Shown: piece after piece, positions 36,839 to 48,180 of the stretch
How the letters are laid out: the number at the start of each line of letters is the position of its first letter
Position numbering within the stretch: the stretch's first letter is position 1
Source of the DNA: Helichrysum umbraculigerum
Taxonomy: Eukaryota; Streptophyta; Magnoliopsida; Asterales; Asteraceae
Reading direction: 5' to 3'
Length of the DNA stretch: 64,000 nucleotides
Assembly: GCA_949592205.1 (NCBI GenBank)
Contig: CATIUR010000001.1
Location: 239,214,750 to 239,278,749 of the forward strand
Notes under the pieces: model-generated
Told to the model about the DNA's origin: nothing
Databases searched by the model: none
The model's input: only the letters and a program-made list of their open reading frames with translations
Made by a program: the position numbers and the translations under genes

Positions 36839-37767
36839 TTCATGGTATTTGAGCAATTTAAGATTTGCTTTAATCGGAAGTGTGACACTCGTCAAATTAG
36901 GACTAGTGATTAGTGCATAATCAAGTTTTAATACATGTAATTAGTTCTGTGTTAGGCTAATTAATTTATCGATTAATATATATTGTGGAATATATACAAG
37001 TATTGCGGTTTAATTTAAATCGTACAAGTTCAAATCGAATGTAATTCGGTCAATTAAATACGGACGTTGGTGAATAATTTAATTAAATAAGGTAACATTA
37101 TTTAATAACTCTATTATATCCAAAATATTATTTTTATAATATTTCAGTTTTGGTTCATATCGTACAACAACGGTTACACTATTAAAATGTAAACGAGCAA
37201 ACAAACGAAACAAGTTACATTTTATAACAAAAATATTAAGTATTTGGTAAAATATTTCAATGAAAATGGAGTAGTCATTCGTATTTTTAATTGTAAATTG
37301 AAAAGTATAAAATAATTATTTAACGTTTAACCAATCGGGAAAACGAACACCGCACGGAGCAACCGCGGGGACTGAAAAAGGGGGAGGTTCCACCTACACC
37401 CCACCCCTTTCCCCCTCTTTTTCTCATTCATCATCTACCACCATCTTTTTCACTCTCTTTTCTCTCTAATTTCCAAACCTCCACCACCTCACAAAATTCA
37501 CCAAATAACGCACTTAAACTCGTCGGATCATCAAAATAATTAGAGAAAAGGAATCACCACGCAACGATCTACAATCCTATCTTTCCGGAATTTCATTTCG
37601 GCATCGCGTAAGTTTCCGACAAAAACCCGAAACTCTCCGTTTTCGATTATTTTTACATGATTATGGGTTATTTAAGTTGATAATGTCCATATAAGAGTTG
37701 GGTAAAAGATTTGGACCAAACGGAAACCGGAAAACTCGTTTTCGACACAAACTCCGACCATCAGACC

Positions 37768-38012
37768 GTAACGTCGCACTTGGTCCAGACGTTATGCGAC
37801 GTCAGGTGCGACGTCGCACATAGCGACATCAGCCACTACGTCGCCCTAAATGACCAACGTCGCACTTAGCGACGCAAGCCCTTACGTCGCAGAAATCAAC
37901 AACGTCGCATATAGCGACGCCACGCACAACGTCGCATTAAATTGCGAAAGTCGCACATAGCGACGCCATGCTCAACGTCGCAGTCAGGACCTCCGACGTC
38001 GCATCCAACGTC
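37768..38012. repeat. Cluster of GTCGCA / TGCGAC words
   Basis: About ten ACGTCGCA words alternate with TAGCGACG words in 245 bp, giving repeated ACGTCGCAYNTAGCGACG near-palindromes. Confidence 0.9.
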
Positions 38013-38082
38013 GCACAAACCAGAAAACACAGATTTTCACTAAGTGTCTAGACCCTAAATTTTATCACTTGATTTCACAAAC

Positions 38083-38162
38083 CAGGGGCTCTGCCCCTTG
38101 GACCCCGCCAGGGGCTGCCGCCCCTTGCACCCCGCTACCAGGGGCGCTGCCCCCGGACCCCC
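38083..38162. repeat. GGGGC...GCCCC hairpin units
   Basis: Three units of the form CCAGGGGCNNTGCCCC followed by TTGGACCCC-like sequence in 80 bp. The stretch is strongly GC-rich against an AT-rich background. Confidence 0.85.
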
Positions 38163-39791
38163 GTACTTAGATTCCGTAAGCATATTTCACACCAAGTGTC
38201 AAACTTGTACAACTTCAAACGCTTATACGACACGACTTTGCAAACAAAATGGAATATACTTTTCAAGTATAACATTTCGCAATCAATGTGATAACATCAA
38301 TGTTATTATTACAACTAATCACCAACGGGCCGTACACGTTTTCAAATACTCAATTCAATCAACCAAATCTTAGTAATTTGGACAAGTCAATCAACCAAAT
38401 CGGGGTAATTTGGACAAACAACTACAAAGGTAGTCTTTCGAGATACCTAATCAATTAATAACCATCGCGTGTCATGGACACCATCAGGTTGCAAGTCTTC
38501 GGACATCAATTCAAGGCTAATCAATTCAAGTTTATTTAGATAAACACTCAAGGCTCAGGTGAGTCTCATGGCCCCTATTTTACTGCTTTTCAATCAGGGG
38601 TGTGATATAATTGCTCGTTTTGTTTTACAAGTTGAACGCAAGTACAAATCAAATCAAATACTACATGAGTTTCAAGCTAATCAATTTAAACCCCTCCATA
38701 GCATAGTCTGGTAATACATAGTAGCGTGAATGTTAGTATATGATATCATATAGGATTGACAATCCTCGTCCGGGTTAACACGCACTAACTGGTCAAACGG
38801 ATGTATTAGCATTTGGGATGACGAGTGTGGATTAGACACTCGTGGAGGCCTTCAAGTTAGGTTTCCTTAAGTGGGCCTGACAACTCAAGTTAAGCTCAGA
38901 CTATGTGCTCATGACTGTATAACTTTTATTTTGCTTAATTGCATTTTAAATTCAATTATAAATCTTGCGGTTCATACAAATATGTGTTGACATACAACCT
39001 GTGAGCTCACCAGCGTTTCGCTGACCCATTTTAGCATGTATCATAGGTACACAGCAGTAGGTTGGACTGCTCAAGTAAGGATCAATTAGCTCGAGTCATC
39101 ATGCAAACAATCAGAGATTTAGCTGCATTATTATATTTTGTATAGATTAATTATGTACTTAAATCTCTCAATTTCAAGCTGAGCTAATGTAAACAATATT
39201 TTTGATGTAAACTTTTGTTTTATCAATACAAGTCCAAAACGACGCATATAGTGGTCGTTCATTATATCTTAAGTGATGTGATTATTGATTCGTAACACCC
39301 AAATCGTGCTTCCGCTAAACAGTAAATTTGGGGGTGTTACAGGAAGTGTTATAGTGAATTGTGAACAAATGGATAAAAAGTTAGGGCTTAGGATTTAACG
39401 ATGGTAATTTGATTCTTTTGTGTTTAATAATGGTGATTTGGTTAATCTAAAAAGAAGTTTTGATGAATTGGTTAAAAATTATGCTTTGGTGTGGCTGATA
39501 AGAATATGACATGATAGAAATTAGGGTCAGGTAAGATTGGGGAAGAATAAGGGTATTATGGTCATTTATTATTGATTTAATGGTATTTATATTAAGTTTA
39601 AAGGAAAAGGATAAAAATTGCAAAAACTGATAAGTTAAAGGACGGGCATTGTGAAAAAATAAGTAAAAGTACAAAACCGATGGAATAAAAAGACCACGGG
39701 GACAAAATATGCAATTTAACCTTAAAATATCAACTTAAACTTCATAAATTGAGTCTTTTACCTGGTAAAAAATGTCAATTGTAGTACTAAT

Positions 39792-40320
39792 CAAGGTTGT
39801 AAAAGTCAGCCGACTTGCCCGACAAGTCGCTGATTAGTCGGATTTCATGGACATCCCGACTCGCCTACCCCAAAATCGCTAGCAAAAGTCGGGTCAACAG
39901 TGATCGGAGCAGATCTGAGCAGTTGAAGATGATGAAGATGAAGATGAGAGATGATGAAGACCTTGAATCTTTAGGAAAAAGTAGTCAATAATACAAGATA
40001 ATGAAGATGATGAAGAATTAGAAGATGAGATATAGAATTGGAAGATGAAGATAGAGGGAGAGAGATATCCAGATTCGGAAATAAGGAGAGGAAAAGGAGA
40101 GAGAACACTTTTCAAAAAGTTAAAAAGAATTTACATTTTAGTCCCCTTATCTTTAAAATGTATAAGATTCTCACCTTTATTTATACATAATTTTGAAAAA
40201 CTTTATCTAAATGTATAAAAAGTCAACAAAGTCAAAACCCGACTAGTCCCCGACTTGTGCCGACTAGTCCTTCAGAGGTCCCGACCGACTCGACCCCGAC
40301 TTCCAACTTTTGCAACCTTG
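39792..40320. mobile_element. hAT-like MITE with 8-bp TSD
   Basis: Termini CAAGGTTGTAAAAGTC and, reversed, CAAGGTTGCAAAAGTT. GTACTAAT is present at 39784-39791 and 40321-40328. The paralogous left segment keeps a single GTACTAAT near 26895, confirming the empty site. Subterminal regions are rich in CCCGACT words. Confidence 0.93.
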
Positions 40321-40516
40321 GTACTAATACCTCTCTAAAACTGATAGAGTAACATTACCTAAAGGTAATTGGTTTCCCTTTCAATTATAGGGTCGGAATT
40401 TCAAGTTTTAGAATAGACAAATGTATTTATTTGTGGATTAATGTATATATTTGTGATAGGAGGTGTGTAAGTATAAATTTGTCATTTAAAAAAGTAATAA
40501 TAATAAATAAAAAGTA

Positions 40517-40583
40517 ATCCTTCCGTCCCAAATTTATTATCCCCAGACAAAAAACACGCAGTTTAATAAAACATCACCATCTC
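40517..40583. mobile_element. Left part of a Stowaway split by an LTR retrotransposon
   Basis: ATCCTTCCGTCCCAAATTTA next to TA (40515-40516). The right part lies at 55175-55358 and ends GGGACGGAGGGAG before TA. The left paralogous segment has the intact TA target near 27112. Confidence 0.9.
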
Positions 40584-42406
40584 TGATGCGCCCCCAGCCG
40601 TCAGTGTCGTTGGTGTTGTTGCAACGACTGAGCGGGCGATCAGGGTGTTTTAAAATTTGTTTTGCTCGGGGCCTAAACTTCCGAACTACCTACTGGTACT
40701 AGGTACTAGTACCTGATACTAGTATGTGGTAAAGATGATCAGGGTCATCTCCAGACGGTCGAATTTGAAGCGGAGCTCGTTTGGCCAAATAAGTCTTCAA
40801 GATGGGGTTCAGTTAGTTGGTTTTGTTTGGGTTTTTATCTAATTTAAACTACTAAAGCAATAAAACTAAAATGAACTAGCTAGCATATAAGGAACAACTA
40901 AGGATAGGGAAGACGTGGTTTACCATGACTTGGGATAATATAATATCGGGATTGTGTTTATGATGGGGAAATTATTAACTTGTTATGTTTAAAGGAACAA
41001 ATATGTAAGATCTAGGAGGTTATGTATCTAAGTCACTAGGACTTTCCTTCCTAGACCTTGTTAATACTTTTCTTAAGATCTAATTACTTTGATTTATGAC
41101 CTAGATCTCTCCTTTTCAAACAGTTATACATCCCTGGATTATTCGCAGTTTGTCAAAACGTGTTTCATATGCAGACCATGCCTTTCAGTAATAGACGGTG
41201 TACTTTACATAGTAAATCCATAGCTTCTCACATCCAACATGCGGTCAAGAGCAATTGACAGTGAAGATGACACTCTAAACTAACTAAATGTAAAGCAGTG
41301 CAGAAATGTAAGCCTAATATATACAACGAGTTGTTTCACTGTGTCTTACTTATTGCATGTCATGGGCACAGATAACTACTTACCACAATTAAGGTTCATG
41401 ACTCCCTAATATCTGGGTTGTAGTCACGTGGATAACTAGAAAGGGTACTCCATAAATTAGGTCTGGTGTCATATATTTAAACAAGTATAATGATTCCCAT
41501 TCATATAGGTTTCTTTTTATAAATTTAAACTATGTTGGAATGAGTTGTTTTTACGATCCTATCAACTAACTAACGTAGAGTTGTCCGCAATCAGATAGAA
41601 GATATGTCACATGGATAGTAAACACAAATAATTACAATACACCGGAAGTTCTCCCAATTGTACTGAACACATCAGCCAACAACTACCCTCGAATCCTATT
41701 CCCCAATCTCGGTCGTCAGAGATGTCCGTATCATGGCATGGTCTATTGAATAAATAGTCGCATAAACAGGTTTTACCCTATCGGAATAAGTTGGGGCAGT
41801 CTGGTCGTAAGCGGTTGGCCAAACATGCCATCATTCGTTCATAATATTATAATTAAATAGAAATTCATTTATCACATTTATAGTATTGATCCGTAATATA
41901 ACTACATTCGGTCGTTCTCAGACTTCCGTACGTTTGTACTCCGCATAAAGCGTTTCCAGCACTATATTTGAGGACAGTTGAATAGGGGCCGTCATATTAC
42001 TTCACAATATTTAATATCATCCCATTATAACTATCTAAATCATGGCAAACATATAAGCAACTACTCGCAGATCATGACAATAAACATTTCTAATGTTAAT
42101 AAGTTGTAAACATCAAACAAGAACATTACAAATAATTAATAAAAGAAAGGATAGATATTACCCGTAATTATTGCGAGCAGAACAATGCTTATATTACTTC
42201 CAAATATTCCAAAGCGTTACATTGCTAAGCTAGCTACTACTAACTACTACATAATTAATCTCCTACTTATCTCTCACCAAATTAATTAAATTAACTTAGA
42301 GAGAGAAAGTAGAGAGAAAAAGAAAATAAAAGTTGGAAGAAATTGATCTTAGAGAGAAGTAAGAAAGATATGAAAGGTGTGTCTTCAAATGAACCATGGA
42401 GGCCTC

Positions 42407-42414
42407 TATTTATA
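42407..42414 (-). promoter_or_regulatory. TATA box in 3' LTR
   Basis: Minus strand ACTATAAATAGAGGCC. The same motif is conserved in the other LTR at 54413-54420. Confidence 0.7.
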
Positions 42415-42474
42415 GTTGAAAGTTGGTGCATTTTAGCAATTGGAGGCACACATTAGCAAAAGGTGGAAAAGGTG

Positions 42475-42556
42475 GTGCACCGGGTACGAAAAAGGGCGTA
42501 AAGGTGGTGCACCGGGTACGAAAAAGCGCCTAAAGGTCTAGCACCGGGTACGCGAA
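42475..42556 (-). repeat. Triple GCACCGGGTACG repeat upstream of TATA
   Basis: Three copies of G(T/A)GCACCGGGTACGNRAA, 60-145 bp upstream of the TATA box on the minus strand. The same set is at 54480-54558 in the other LTR. Confidence 0.85.
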
Positions 42557-43167
42557 AGGACCAAAAAGCGGAAACGAGACGAGGGACAGGCAGCCAGCGG
42601 TGGCTAGGTGGCAGCCGGCGGCGCTGGGGAGGCTGGCTGGCGGCGGCTGGCACTCCCCCGCCCCGGTTCGTCGCCTGTTGCCTCGTTTCTTGATTCGCGC
42701 GTGTTTTCTTCGTTATGCGTCCGTTTGTGTCGATTCTTTTTTTGTTGGATTCGTTTTTCAAAAACTAAGATTTTGATGAAAAGATATCCTAAAAATATGT
42801 CTCTGAACTTTAGATGTGTCGTACGAATCGTTTGGATCTTCCGGCGTACGTAGAATCTTCATTTTCGTCCGTTTTTATTGATTTTTCTTCTGTTGGATTC
42901 ATAATTTGAAAACGAACATCTTGGTTGAGATGGATGTTAATGGTGGGCACTTTTGTCTTGAAATCTCGTTTTGATACCTTGAATCTTCAAACGTGTGTGG
43001 AATCTTCGTTTTTCATCCGTTTTGCTTGATTTTCATCGTGCAACTTTGTTTTGACCGTCTTGGCATAATACTATTGATTTATAATGTTTTTTGAGTTAAA
43101 GTGCCAAGCATCGTTCCAGAATGAGAGAGATATCGGTAGTAAAAACGTGACTTTTTACGCGATATCA

Positions 43168-44365
43168 AGTATCCCACACTTAGAACGTTGCTTGTCCTCA
43201 AGCAAACTCATTCATAAAAGGCCTTTAGAAATATTCTAGATACACATATCTTTTAGAAATACTATTTCCAAAGAATATAAAGCTCCACTTATGAAAGCTT
43301 TCTTATGAGAAACTAAGGGCTTATAGAATTTGATACTTTCTTCAAGCAACTTAGATGGTAATCATGACTAGGTAATCCTTGCAGTGGGTCACTCAAATCA
43401 CTCAGGTGTTTAGGGTTTCTTACTTGCTAGTGTCAATCACTCAGATAGCCAGTCATGCAGCATTCTCGTCATAGGCTTGATCAAGAATCAAATCTCCATC
43501 GCTTTGGAAGAGAACGGTACTAATCTTTCAAGACATCTTAAAAAGGAATCGGGTTTTTGGTTTGGAGAGATGAAGAAGGTGTATGGTGAGTAAGAAGGAG
43601 AGTATTTTTGGGTTTTCTTTCTTGTATCTTCTTGAAACTGGGGTATTTTTCCGAGAAAGTCTTTTTTGGAATTTCTCAAATTTGAAAAGACTTAATGTTG
43701 CAATCCTTTTTTGGGTTTTAATTTTTCATTTTCTGGACTTTCTTGAGTAGTGTCGGCATGTATATTTTTCTACTTTTTCTTTTTCTCTTTTTTTTTATAA
43801 TGCCGGCTTTACCAAGGAATATTTTTCTGGTCCGAAGGGTTTTTTTGGCATTGGGTTGCGAAATTGTGTTGGCTTTTCTTGTGGAAATTTGGGAAATTGA
43901 GAGTGTCTATGAAAAGTTAGAAGACATGACTTTCGTGGTTTCGGGATGAAGGTACAAAAGGGAGGCTTGGTTGGATAGTGGGTGTGAAGATGTTTGATGG
44001 TTGAGGGAGTCGGGGATTCCTTAGAAAATATCAAGATAGATTGTACCTGTACCATGTATGGCACTCATCGGTGTGATCTCGAAATGTATTACAAGAGCAA
44101 GTTCTAATTCAAATACATGCATCGGCTTACACATGAAACGAAAAGTGAAGCATTTTAGGATGAATGCTCAATATGGGCTCAAACCTCACGAATCGAATAT
44201 TTTGGTAATTGTGTGCCTAGTCATGTGTTGCCTTTTTCGTCCGTATCTTATTCTAAGAAAACCGTTTTGTTTCTTTGTTAAAACTCAATTCTTGCTGTAA
44301 TTTATATTTTCGGAAAATAGAGGTTCTAAAGAATGTTGCTTTTGAATCAATTTTTTTTTTGAAAA
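43168..44365. other. Internal retroelement sequence without credible ORF
   Basis: Begins (plus strand) AGTATCCCACACTTAGAACG, the minus-strand pre-LTR tract. Overlapping short ORFs on both strands around 43488-44300 show no domain and look like decay products. Confidence 0.5.
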
Positions 44366-45723
44366 TGTGACACCCCACCCCTCGCGATGGCCCTATGGGC
44401 TCGAGGGAGGCGGTGGGCCTGCCACCAGCTGAGGCTTATTGGGCCCTAGGTCTGCAGCCCAATGCACCCCAACCCATCACTATTGCTGAGGCCCACCCCT
44501 CTATTAGCCAATAGTAGGTTGTTGTGAGGCTTGAACTCAAGACCTCACCTTTAATACTAAGTGTTACCACTTAGTATCACCAATTGAGCTGCAGCTCAAT
44601 TGGTGATACTAAGTGGTAACACTTAGTATTAAAGGTGAGGTCTTGAGTTCAAGCCTCACAACAACCTACTATTGGCTAATAGAGGGGTGGGCCTCAGCAA
44701 TAGTGATGGGTTGGGGTGCATTGGGCTGCAGACCTAGGGCCCAATAAGCCTCAGCTGGTGGCAGGCCCACCGCCTCCCTCGAGCCCATAGGGCCATCGCG
44801 AGGGGTGGGGTGTCACAGAAAAAGTGCACTTTTTCTGTGACACCCCACCCCTCGCGATGGCCCTATGGGCTCGAGGGAGGCGGTGGGCCTGCCACCAGCT
44901 GAGGCTTATTGGGCCCTAGGTCTGCAGCCCAATGCACCCCAACCCATCACTATTGCTGAGGCCCACCCCTCTATTAGCCAATAGTAGGTTGTTGTGAGGC
45001 TTGAACTCAAGACCTCACCTTTGATACTAAGTGTTCTGTGACACCCCACCCCTCGCGATGGCCCTATGGGCTCGAGGGAGGCGGTGGGCCTGCCACCAGC
45101 TGAGGCTTATTGGGCCCTAGGTCTGCAGCCCAATGCACCCCAACCCATCACTATTGCTGAGGCCTACCCCTCTATTAGCCAATAGTAGGTTGTTGTGAGA
45201 CTTGAACTCAAGACCTCACCTTTAATACTAAGTGTTACCACTTAGTATCACCAATTGAGCTGCAGCTCAATTGGTGATACTAAGTGGTAACACTTAGTAT
45301 TAAAGGTGAGGTCTTGAGTTCAAGTCTCACAACAACCTACTATTGGCTAATAGAGGGGTAGGCCTCAGCAATAGTGATGGGTTGGGGTGCATTGGGCTGC
45401 AGACCTAGGGCCCAATAAGCCTCAGCTGGTGGCAGGCCCACCGCCTCCCTCGAGCCCATAGGGCCATCGCGAGGGGTGGGGTGTCACAGAAAAAGTGCAG
45501 CTCAATTGGTGATACTAAGTGGTAACACTTAGTATTAAAGGTGAGGTCTTGAGTTCAAGCCTCACAACAACCTACTATTGGCTAATAGAGGGGTGGGCCT
45601 CAGCAATAGTGATGGGTTGGGGTGCATTGGGCTGCAGACCTAGGGCCCAATAAGCCTCAGCTGGTGGCAGGCCCACCGCCTCCCTCGAGCCCATAGGGCC
45701 ATCGCGAGGGGTGGGGTGTCACA
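44366..45723. repeat. Array of six 226-bp SINE-like units forming perfect palindromes
   Basis: Units: minus 44366-44591, plus 44592-44817, minus 44836-45034 (truncated, 199 bp), minus 45037-45262, plus 45263-45488, plus 45498-45723. Two head-to-head pairs meet at GAGCTG|CAGCTC with no spacer, giving 452-bp palindromes centred at 44591.5 and 45262.5. Tail joints carry GAAAAAGTG; one is itself palindromic. In plus sense a unit starts CAGCTCAATTGGTGATACTA, with GAGTTCAAGCC about 52 bases after the CTCAATTGG word. These resemble the A and B boxes of a tRNA-derived SINE. Between them lies the perfect stem ACTAAGTG-GTAA-CACTTAGT. GAAAA flanks the array at 44361-44365 and 45724-45728. A TIR or foldback origin is the alternative. 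Confidence 0.8.
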
Positions 45724-47537
45724 GAAAACTTCTTCATTTTTAGCCTTTTAATGAAAATATTGTTTATTTTACGGACAAGAGGTTAAACTTGCGGTTGCAG
45801 ACCGTATATCCCACACTTAGAGGAACATTGTCCCTAATGTTCGAATCTATGTATTGAACACCTCTTGTCGAAGTATCCCACACTTAGAATTTCTACTAAT
45901 TATAGAAAATATCTCTTAGTATTTTGTGAATTCCAAGGATCCCACACTTAGTGTTTGGAATGGGATGTAGGTCGATATAATCTTGCAAAAACGGATAAAT
46001 AAACTAGAGAAAGGAACGCAGAACTCCCTTATCGTTTATACGACTGTGAGCTGAGTGGTCGACTGTGTCAGCTCCAATGTTTTCTGAACTTGGTTGACAT
46101 CAACCTTCATGTATTGAACTCGAGCTCCAGCAGTATAACCTTTCTTCAATACCTCAACCAGTTTCCTCACGAAAATAACTAATAACTAAATGATAGATTG
46201 CAGAAAATGAAGTGATGTCGCCCTCTGGACACAAGCATAATTAACCAATAAACACCAAATGTTGGATAGAGTTTAATGGACAAAGATCTTAATCTTCAAG
46301 AGCCGCTGCTGTAACTCAACTGCTCCTAATGATCTGAAAGTGTTGAAATCAATGACCATGAATCTTTATTACCCGAGATCTTTTACCGACAACTGATGTA
46401 ATGAATCTGATGTTGTTCTTTTATCGACTGAGATCTCCAGTTTCCAAATTGTTCCCGTATCTATTCCTTTGTCTGAATAGTCCCTGAGGGTGATGGTTGT
46501 ATGTGTGAAGGGGTGGATGGATGTGTGAATGTGGGTGGATATGGTGATGATGGTTTAGGGTTCCATTATGTGGCAAGGTTTAGCTATAGGACTTGGAATT
46601 TGTGGGCATATATGATGAGTATTGAGCTGGTCAACTTGATGAACTAGTCATAGACAACTAGAAATCATCTTTGTATCTAGAAGTGTCATCTCTTGTCCCC
46701 TGCAAAGCAATGCTCCAAAGACTCCCATACTCAATGAACTGTAAGCTCCTCTTGTCGTCTTTCCATTATCCTTAAAGATTCTTTTATCCATAGGCGCTAG
46801 TTCCTATCTGTTACAAGTAGATCAAATAAACATGATCTAACAAACAAGTGATTATTCTCCAAATCATAGATTCACTGGTTTGCGAAGAACCTATCAAAGT
46901 GAGTGTTTTGTAGATGAAACAAACCAGTGTATGACTTTGAGTTTAATCTCACACAAAAAGTGTTAGTTGCCTATAATTTCACCGCAGCACAAATAGCAGA
47001 CACGGAAATACCAGTATTATCAGTTGAATTAGGTAGCCAAGTATAAAGATATCCAAAGCACATATTTTTAAACGAATTCGAGCATAATATACATACAAAT
47101 CATGTTATCATTAGTATCTCATGTATGTTTACAATAATATGTCTAAGTACCTCAAATGCTCGAAACATGTCGGTGGGTGTTTAGAATGACTAAGGTTCCT
47201 AACTCCTAGTAGGTTTCTACTTTTGTGAGTGAAAGGGATAACAAGAACTTTAGGAAATGGTGAAAGATAGATGTTGCAATAAATTCCAAACGACCGCAAG
47301 TAGGAAGTATTAAGGTTTGACAAAAATTTGACTTTTAACGAAGTAATTTCGCAAACCATCCATTTTTGTTCATAAAGATAGAAAACTTGGAGCATTCATT
47401 TTAGGGTTTCATTTCTACTTATTGGGGTTAGTTCATTACTTAAACTACTTTAACTACTATTGATATTCCTATGTTAGACACGGGTTGCCTCCCGAGAAGC
47501 GCTTGTTTTTGTTCGAGTCACTAGCTTGACTCAAAAC
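45724..47537. other. Internal retroelement sequence, three TCCCACACTTAG blocks
   Basis: TCCCACACTTAG occurs at about 45810, 45871 and 45931, as it does beside the LTR at 43172. At 47484-47507 TTGCCTCCCGAGAAGCGCTT is, on the minus strand, the AAGCGCTTCTCGGGAGGCAA word often seen in plant gypsy-type elements. No ORF of note. Confidence 0.5.
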
Positions 47538-48158
47538 CTATTTATTTGGAAATCTAAGGGGCTCCCTTGCATCCATCAGTAGAAACAAGTGGAAATATTG
47601 GTACATACCTAGGGGATTAAAGTGGACTATGGTCAGGGTATGTCCAATCAGTGGAAGAGGCATGATAAAGCGAGTGATTTGTTTTACTTGAGGTAAAACA
47701 AAGCTCTCTACTTTTTCTACCTCTTGAGTTTTGGGTTGTTCGGGTTGGTCAAAGAGATCATCATCACTCCACGACGTGTATGTCATTATGTAATGGAGAG
47801 ATGGTTTGTAGGGTGCTCTTGATGCAAAACCCACCTTGCTTCCTAAAGCCTTTGGTTGGATGATAATGTTGTATTCTGGGCATGGAGGTGGGACAATGTC
47901 CATTAGTGTCTCCAATCTTATAGCAACGTTATCATCAAATACCTGGGTGTTTGTCTCCTCTAAGGTACTAGTGAAGTCTATTAGATCAGGAAGTGAATCA
48001 ATCAAAGGGATTTTTGGGATACATTTAACCATTACTGGTTGTGGGATGTGTTCAACCATATCAGTTTGAATGAGTTCACTACTCAGAGTCGGTATGTATT
48101 CCTTCAGTTCGTGTGAAGTTGAGTCTTCTATGTAAATCTCCAAATTCGGGCTTTCCAT
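47538..48158 (-). CDS. Gag-associated C-terminal region, displaced by frameshift
   Basis: 206 codons (MESPNLEIYIEDSTSHELKE..., ending MDAREPLRFPNK). The same frame is open upstream of this ATG through an acidic stretch (SDEDDEEIE) into the end of the gag ORF, about 110 bases before the gag stop. It is therefore best read as the downstream part of one longer Gag protein broken by a one-base shift near 48266. The proline-rich middle (VPPPCPEYNIIIQPK) and the terminal region have no catalytic motif that I recognise. It shows no sign of protease or reverse transcriptase. Confidence 0.6.
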   Translation of the reverse strand: MESPNLEIYIEDSTSHELKEYIPTLSSELIQTDMVEHIPQPVMVKCIPKIPLIDSLPDLIDFTSTLEETNTQVFDDNVAIRLETLMDIVPPPCPEYNIIIQPKALGSKVGFASRAPYKPSLHYIMTYTSWSDDDLFDQPEQPKTQEVEKVESFVLPQVKQITRFIMPLPLIGHTLTIVHFNPLGMYQYFHLFLLMDAREPLRFPNK

Positions 48159-48180
48159 CTCGATCTCTTCGTCATCCTCG

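Larger units (their letters stand above)
36881..39341 (+). mobile_element. Solo LTR with perfect TSD (GGAAG)
   Basis: Starts TGTGACACTCGTCAAATTAG, ends TTGGGGGTGTTACA. GGAAG is present at 36876-36880 and 39342-39346. It is the same family as the minus-strand LTR starting at 7737; their tails also align. It is 2461 bp with no internal region. It carries two conspicuous motif clusters (37768-38012 and 38083-38162). Confidence 0.93.
33975..39720. mobile_element. Possible large composite element with diverged inverted ends
   Basis: The left end (GTTAAATTTCGCAATTTTTG, later AATGACCAAAGTACCCTCC) and the reverse of the right end (GTTAAATTGCATATTTTGTC, later AATGACCATAATACCCTTA) look like one diverged inverted repeat. 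Together they bracket the block separating the two pieces of segment R. The interior holds a foldback element, a host-gene fragment and a solo LTR. A Mutator-like element with long termini is the best guess, but no TSD could be checked. Confidence 0.35.
40584..43167 (-). repeat. 3' LTR (minus-strand sense) of the 14.6-kb element
   Basis: 2584 bp, starting TGATGCGCCCCCAGCC and ending GCGATATCA in plus-strand reading. It matches 52589-55169 with scattered substitutions (for example CCAAATAAG versus ACAATTAAG) and small indels. Confidence 0.95.

Noticed and set aside
42453..42853. Arg/Pro/Gly-rich ORFs (also at 54439-54854)
   Set aside because: Both sets are translations of the GC-rich LTR tract, in several frames on both strands, repeated because the LTR is repeated.
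43168..47537. A pol polyprotein (RT, RNase H, integrase) expected in a gypsy element
   Set aside because: I looked for RT-, RNase H- and integrase-like motifs in all frames given and found none; no pol is annotated.
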